From Larus michahellis (lineage: Eukaryota > Chordata > Aves > Charadriiformes > Laridae), in assembly GCF_964199755.1 (NCBI RefSeq), contig NC_133917.1, positions 3,293,501 through 3,357,500 on the forward strand: a DNA stretch of 64,000 nt, written 5' to 3'. Each line of letters opens with the position of its first letter. Position 1 is the first letter of the stretch. A program made the translations under genes and the position numbers. This document shows, piece after piece, positions 63,001 to 64,000 of this stretch. The notes beneath the pieces are model-generated. The model saw only the letters and a program-made list of their open reading frames with translations. It ran no database searches and was not told the DNA's origin.

Positions 63001-64000
63001 CAGCCATGGCTAGGATTTTGCTGCCCGTCTGCCTGTCACAGGTGTCGTCTGCTGTCAAGGCCTCAATGGCGACGAGGACCGTGTCCGTCACCTGAGAAGG
63101 CTGGAGGTGTCCAAACACCTACGGGAGGAAGGGAGGGAGGGAAGCCGTGTCACACTGAGCACCCCGATGGTGCTGCTGGGCCGAGCGCCCGAGGAGCTCT
63201 GCCGACAGACGCCCGGCACTGCTGTCAGCGGCGCCCGCAGGAAAGGCGGCAGCGGGGGCCGCAGCCTCCGCAGGGCAGAGGGGGAGAGCGGAGGGTCCCC
63301 AGGGTGAGGGAGGAGGCTTGGCCTCATGGACACAGCGTGCTGGCCCGGCAGAGAGCCAGGGCTCGCTGGTGGCCAGGAGGGCTGGAGCTGCTGTTGGGGC
63401 ACCGCAGTGGCCGCCCTCGCACAGCTCCCTGCATGGGGACAGCAGGAACCCTCTCACCGGGGACAGGGAGGCCACGCGAGAGCCGCCGATTCTGGGTCCC
63501 TTGGCTCACACAAGCCTCCTGCCGACGCCACGGACAAGAGTGCCAGGAAGAAGACAGCCCGTTACCGTGGTCATGTTGCTGAAGTCAAGTGAAGAAAGCA
63601 AGAAGCTGCTCTCGGAATCCCATCCCGGTTCAGGCTCTGGATGCTCTGGATTCTGCTCCGGCAGCATCTCGTCTACAAGGAGGGGAAACACAGGAGAGTC
63701 GGTAGGACGCAGCATCTTCGCCAACGAGCTTCCCAGAGGGCGAAAAGAGCTTTCAGCTCGGCACGGCTGAGGAGGAGGAGGAGGCTGTGCTGGGGAGGGC
63801 TCCCAGCCCCGAGCACCCCTGGCATTCGAGCACCGCTTTGCCCCCTGCCCGTGGGACCCCTGCCGCCGGTGTGCCGCGGAAACGGGATTCCGGCATCGAG
63901 GCGGTGGCGCTTGCTGGCCCTGCCAGTCCCGGAGGGGCTCCTCACTCACCCATCTGCAGCGGCTGGACCGCGGTCACCTCGTAGGGCTCCGCTGGAGAGC
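53932..64000 (-). CDS. Maestro heat-like repeat (MROH) family protein, 3' half, 12 exons
   Basis: Exons joined on the minus strand: 63950-64000 (partial), 63566-63672, 62972-63118, 62629-62783, 60926-61073, 60086-60226, 59472-59648, 57797-57952, 56671-56772, 56166-56268, 55859-55918, 53932-54068. Every junction is GT-AG and in phase, giving 493 visible residues and a TGA. The text follows bird MROH proteins: [76 protein letters not shown], and [21 protein letters not shown] end. Repeated paired helices fit an all-HEAT scaffold. Function of the family is poorly known. The 5' end is outside the window, so the exact member is not named. It is intact here and probably expressed. Confidence 0.9.
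54236..54594 (+). mobile_element. CR1 LINE, left part of a split copy
   Basis: Plus orientation, opposite to the MROH gene, in its last intron. It reads [24 protein letters not shown] RT and ends ATACGAGAGAGATC, where another CR1 begins. It continues at 55,275. It matches the minus copy at 61.1-62.3 kb. Confidence 0.88.
54595..55274 (-). mobile_element. CR1 LINE nested inside another CR1
   Basis: Minus orientation, 680 bp, second subfamily (same as 32.9 kb). Tail: ATAGAACCATAGAACCATAG; the frame reads [20 protein letters not shown] and ends near the RT segment [10 protein letters not shown]. It splits the plus-oriented CR1. Confidence 0.9.
55275..55760 (+). mobile_element. CR1 LINE, right part of the split copy
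   Basis: Starts GAGGTGCTGGAGCGAGG, the exact continuation of the part ending at 54594, and ends CCGGAGTGATTCTACGACGA. It reads [19 protein letters not shown], then a decayed 3' region. It lies next to the penultimate MROH exon. Confidence 0.88.
55859..55918 (-). CDS. MROH gene exon
   Basis: 60 bases between CTCTGTGCCTAG and GTGAGTGAGG, reading [20 protein letters not shown], with split codons at both ends that join correctly. Confidence 0.92.
56166..56268 (-). CDS. MROH gene exon
   Basis: Acceptor CTCTCTCTCCAG, donor GTGAGTCGCC. Reads [20 protein letters not shown] then [10 protein letters not shown]. Confidence 0.93.
56671..56772 (-). CDS. MROH gene exon
   Basis: Acceptor CTTCTCTGCAG, donor GTGAGGACAA. 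Reads [20 protein letters not shown] then [11 protein letters not shown]. Confidence 0.92.
57797..57952 (-). CDS. MROH gene exon
   Basis: Acceptor CCTCCTACCAG, donor GTGCGGTGAC (a weaker GTGCGG). Reads [20 protein letters not shown] then [14 protein letters not shown]. Confidence 0.92.
58148..59345 (-). mobile_element. CR1 LINE with open reverse transcriptase frame
   Basis: 1.2 kb, minus orientation, inside an MROH intron. The frame 58227-59306 stays open for 359 codons. RT motifs: [32 protein letters not shown], the catalytic FADD of [12 protein letters not shown], then the thumb-like C-terminus [13 protein letters not shown]. The N-terminal RT part and endonuclease are missing (5' truncation). 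It is the best preserved CR1 protein in the window. Confidence 0.95.
59472..59648 (-). CDS. MROH gene exon
   Basis: Acceptor TTTCGTACAG, donor GTAAGGCTGC. Reads [20 protein letters not shown] then [14 protein letters not shown]. Confidence 0.94.
60086..60226 (-). CDS. MROH gene exon
   Basis: Acceptor TTCTTTTAG, donor GTGAGCAGG. Reads [20 protein letters not shown] then [13 protein letters not shown]. Confidence 0.92.
60461..60704. repeat. Minisatellite, 13-bp unit GATGCAGGCAGGG
   Basis: About 18 copies with small changes in an MROH intron. It creates long artefact frames ([15 protein letters not shown] peptides) on the plus strand. Confidence 0.92.
60926..61073 (-). CDS. MROH gene exon
   Basis: Acceptor TGGGCCTGCAG, donor GTGAGTGACC. 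Reads [20 protein letters not shown] then EDACIYLLS, a family hallmark. Confidence 0.92.
61144..62289 (-). mobile_element. CR1 LINE with frameshifted reverse transcriptase
   Basis: 1.15 kb, minus orientation, in an MROH intron. RT keeps [20 protein letters not shown] and [14 protein letters not shown] (62247-61942), then stops and continues in another frame at 61693-61154. It is uninterrupted where the copy at 54.2-55.8 kb is split. Confidence 0.94.
62629..62783 (-). CDS. MROH gene exon
   Basis: Acceptor GTGTCCTCTCCAG, donor GTACTAGCC. Reads [20 protein letters not shown] then [20 protein letters not shown]. Confidence 0.9.
62972..63118 (-). CDS. MROH gene exon
   Basis: Acceptor TTCCTCCCGTAG, donor GTAAGTGCCC. 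Reads [20 protein letters not shown] then LDPSYWLTD. Confidence 0.9.
63566..63672 (-). CDS. MROH gene exon (acidic linker)
   Basis: Acceptor CCTCCTTGTAG, donor GTAACGGGC. Reads [20 protein letters not shown] then [10 protein letters not shown]. It is Glu/Pro-rich ahead of the HEAT region. Confidence 0.8.
63950..64000 (-). CDS. MROH gene, partial exon at window edge
   Basis: Reads [16 protein letters not shown] and ends at donor GTGAGTGAGG with one base left over, which joins the next piece as Asp. Confidence 0.75.

Overview
The window is avian nuclear DNA. CR1 LINE fragments dominate the repeats, many ending in the bird-type 3' tail (a short ATTCTATGA-like repeat). There are ERVL-like LTRs, compact introns, several CpG islands, and a Maestro HEAT-like (MROH) gene of the kind that has expanded in birds. 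Small introns, high GC and many minisatellites suggest a microchromosome, but the species cannot be named from the sequence.

Left part (1-27,630, minus strand): the 5' half of SCN8A (Nav1.6 voltage-gated sodium channel alpha subunit). Fourteen coding exons plus one alternative exon (5N/5A pair) were placed by hand with splice sites. They join into one uninterrupted 846-codon frame from the start Met to the S4 segment of domain II. The gene runs off the window at position 1. One intron is a U12-type AT-AC intron. The introns hold CR1 pieces, an ERVL-like solo LTR with a target-site duplication, MIR-like relics and an unexplained GC-rich block (about 16.7-18.1 kb).

Middle part (27.6-45 kb): the presumed SCN8A upstream region. 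It has CR1 copies and a CpG island at about 38-39.05 kb with a minus-strand donor and a short uORF, a plausible noncoding first exon. An array of 13 GC boxes spaced about 32 bp lies directly upstream. Beyond are a 72-bp tandem repeat (39.7-40.5 kb) and a 94-bp minisatellite (42.7-43.1 kb).

45-53.5 kb: three CpG-island promoters, a fragment of an endogenous retrovirus (5' LTR, primer-binding site, decayed internal part broken by CR1), a broken unprocessed copy of the first four exons of SGF29, two unassigned minus-strand exon candidates, and a second ERVL-like LTR.

53.9-64 kb (minus strand): the 3' half of an intact MROH-family gene, twelve exons in frame to a stop codon with an AATAAA signal. 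Three of its introns carry large CR1 elements, one of them a nested insertion, and another intron has a 13-bp minisatellite. The 5' end of this gene is outside the window.
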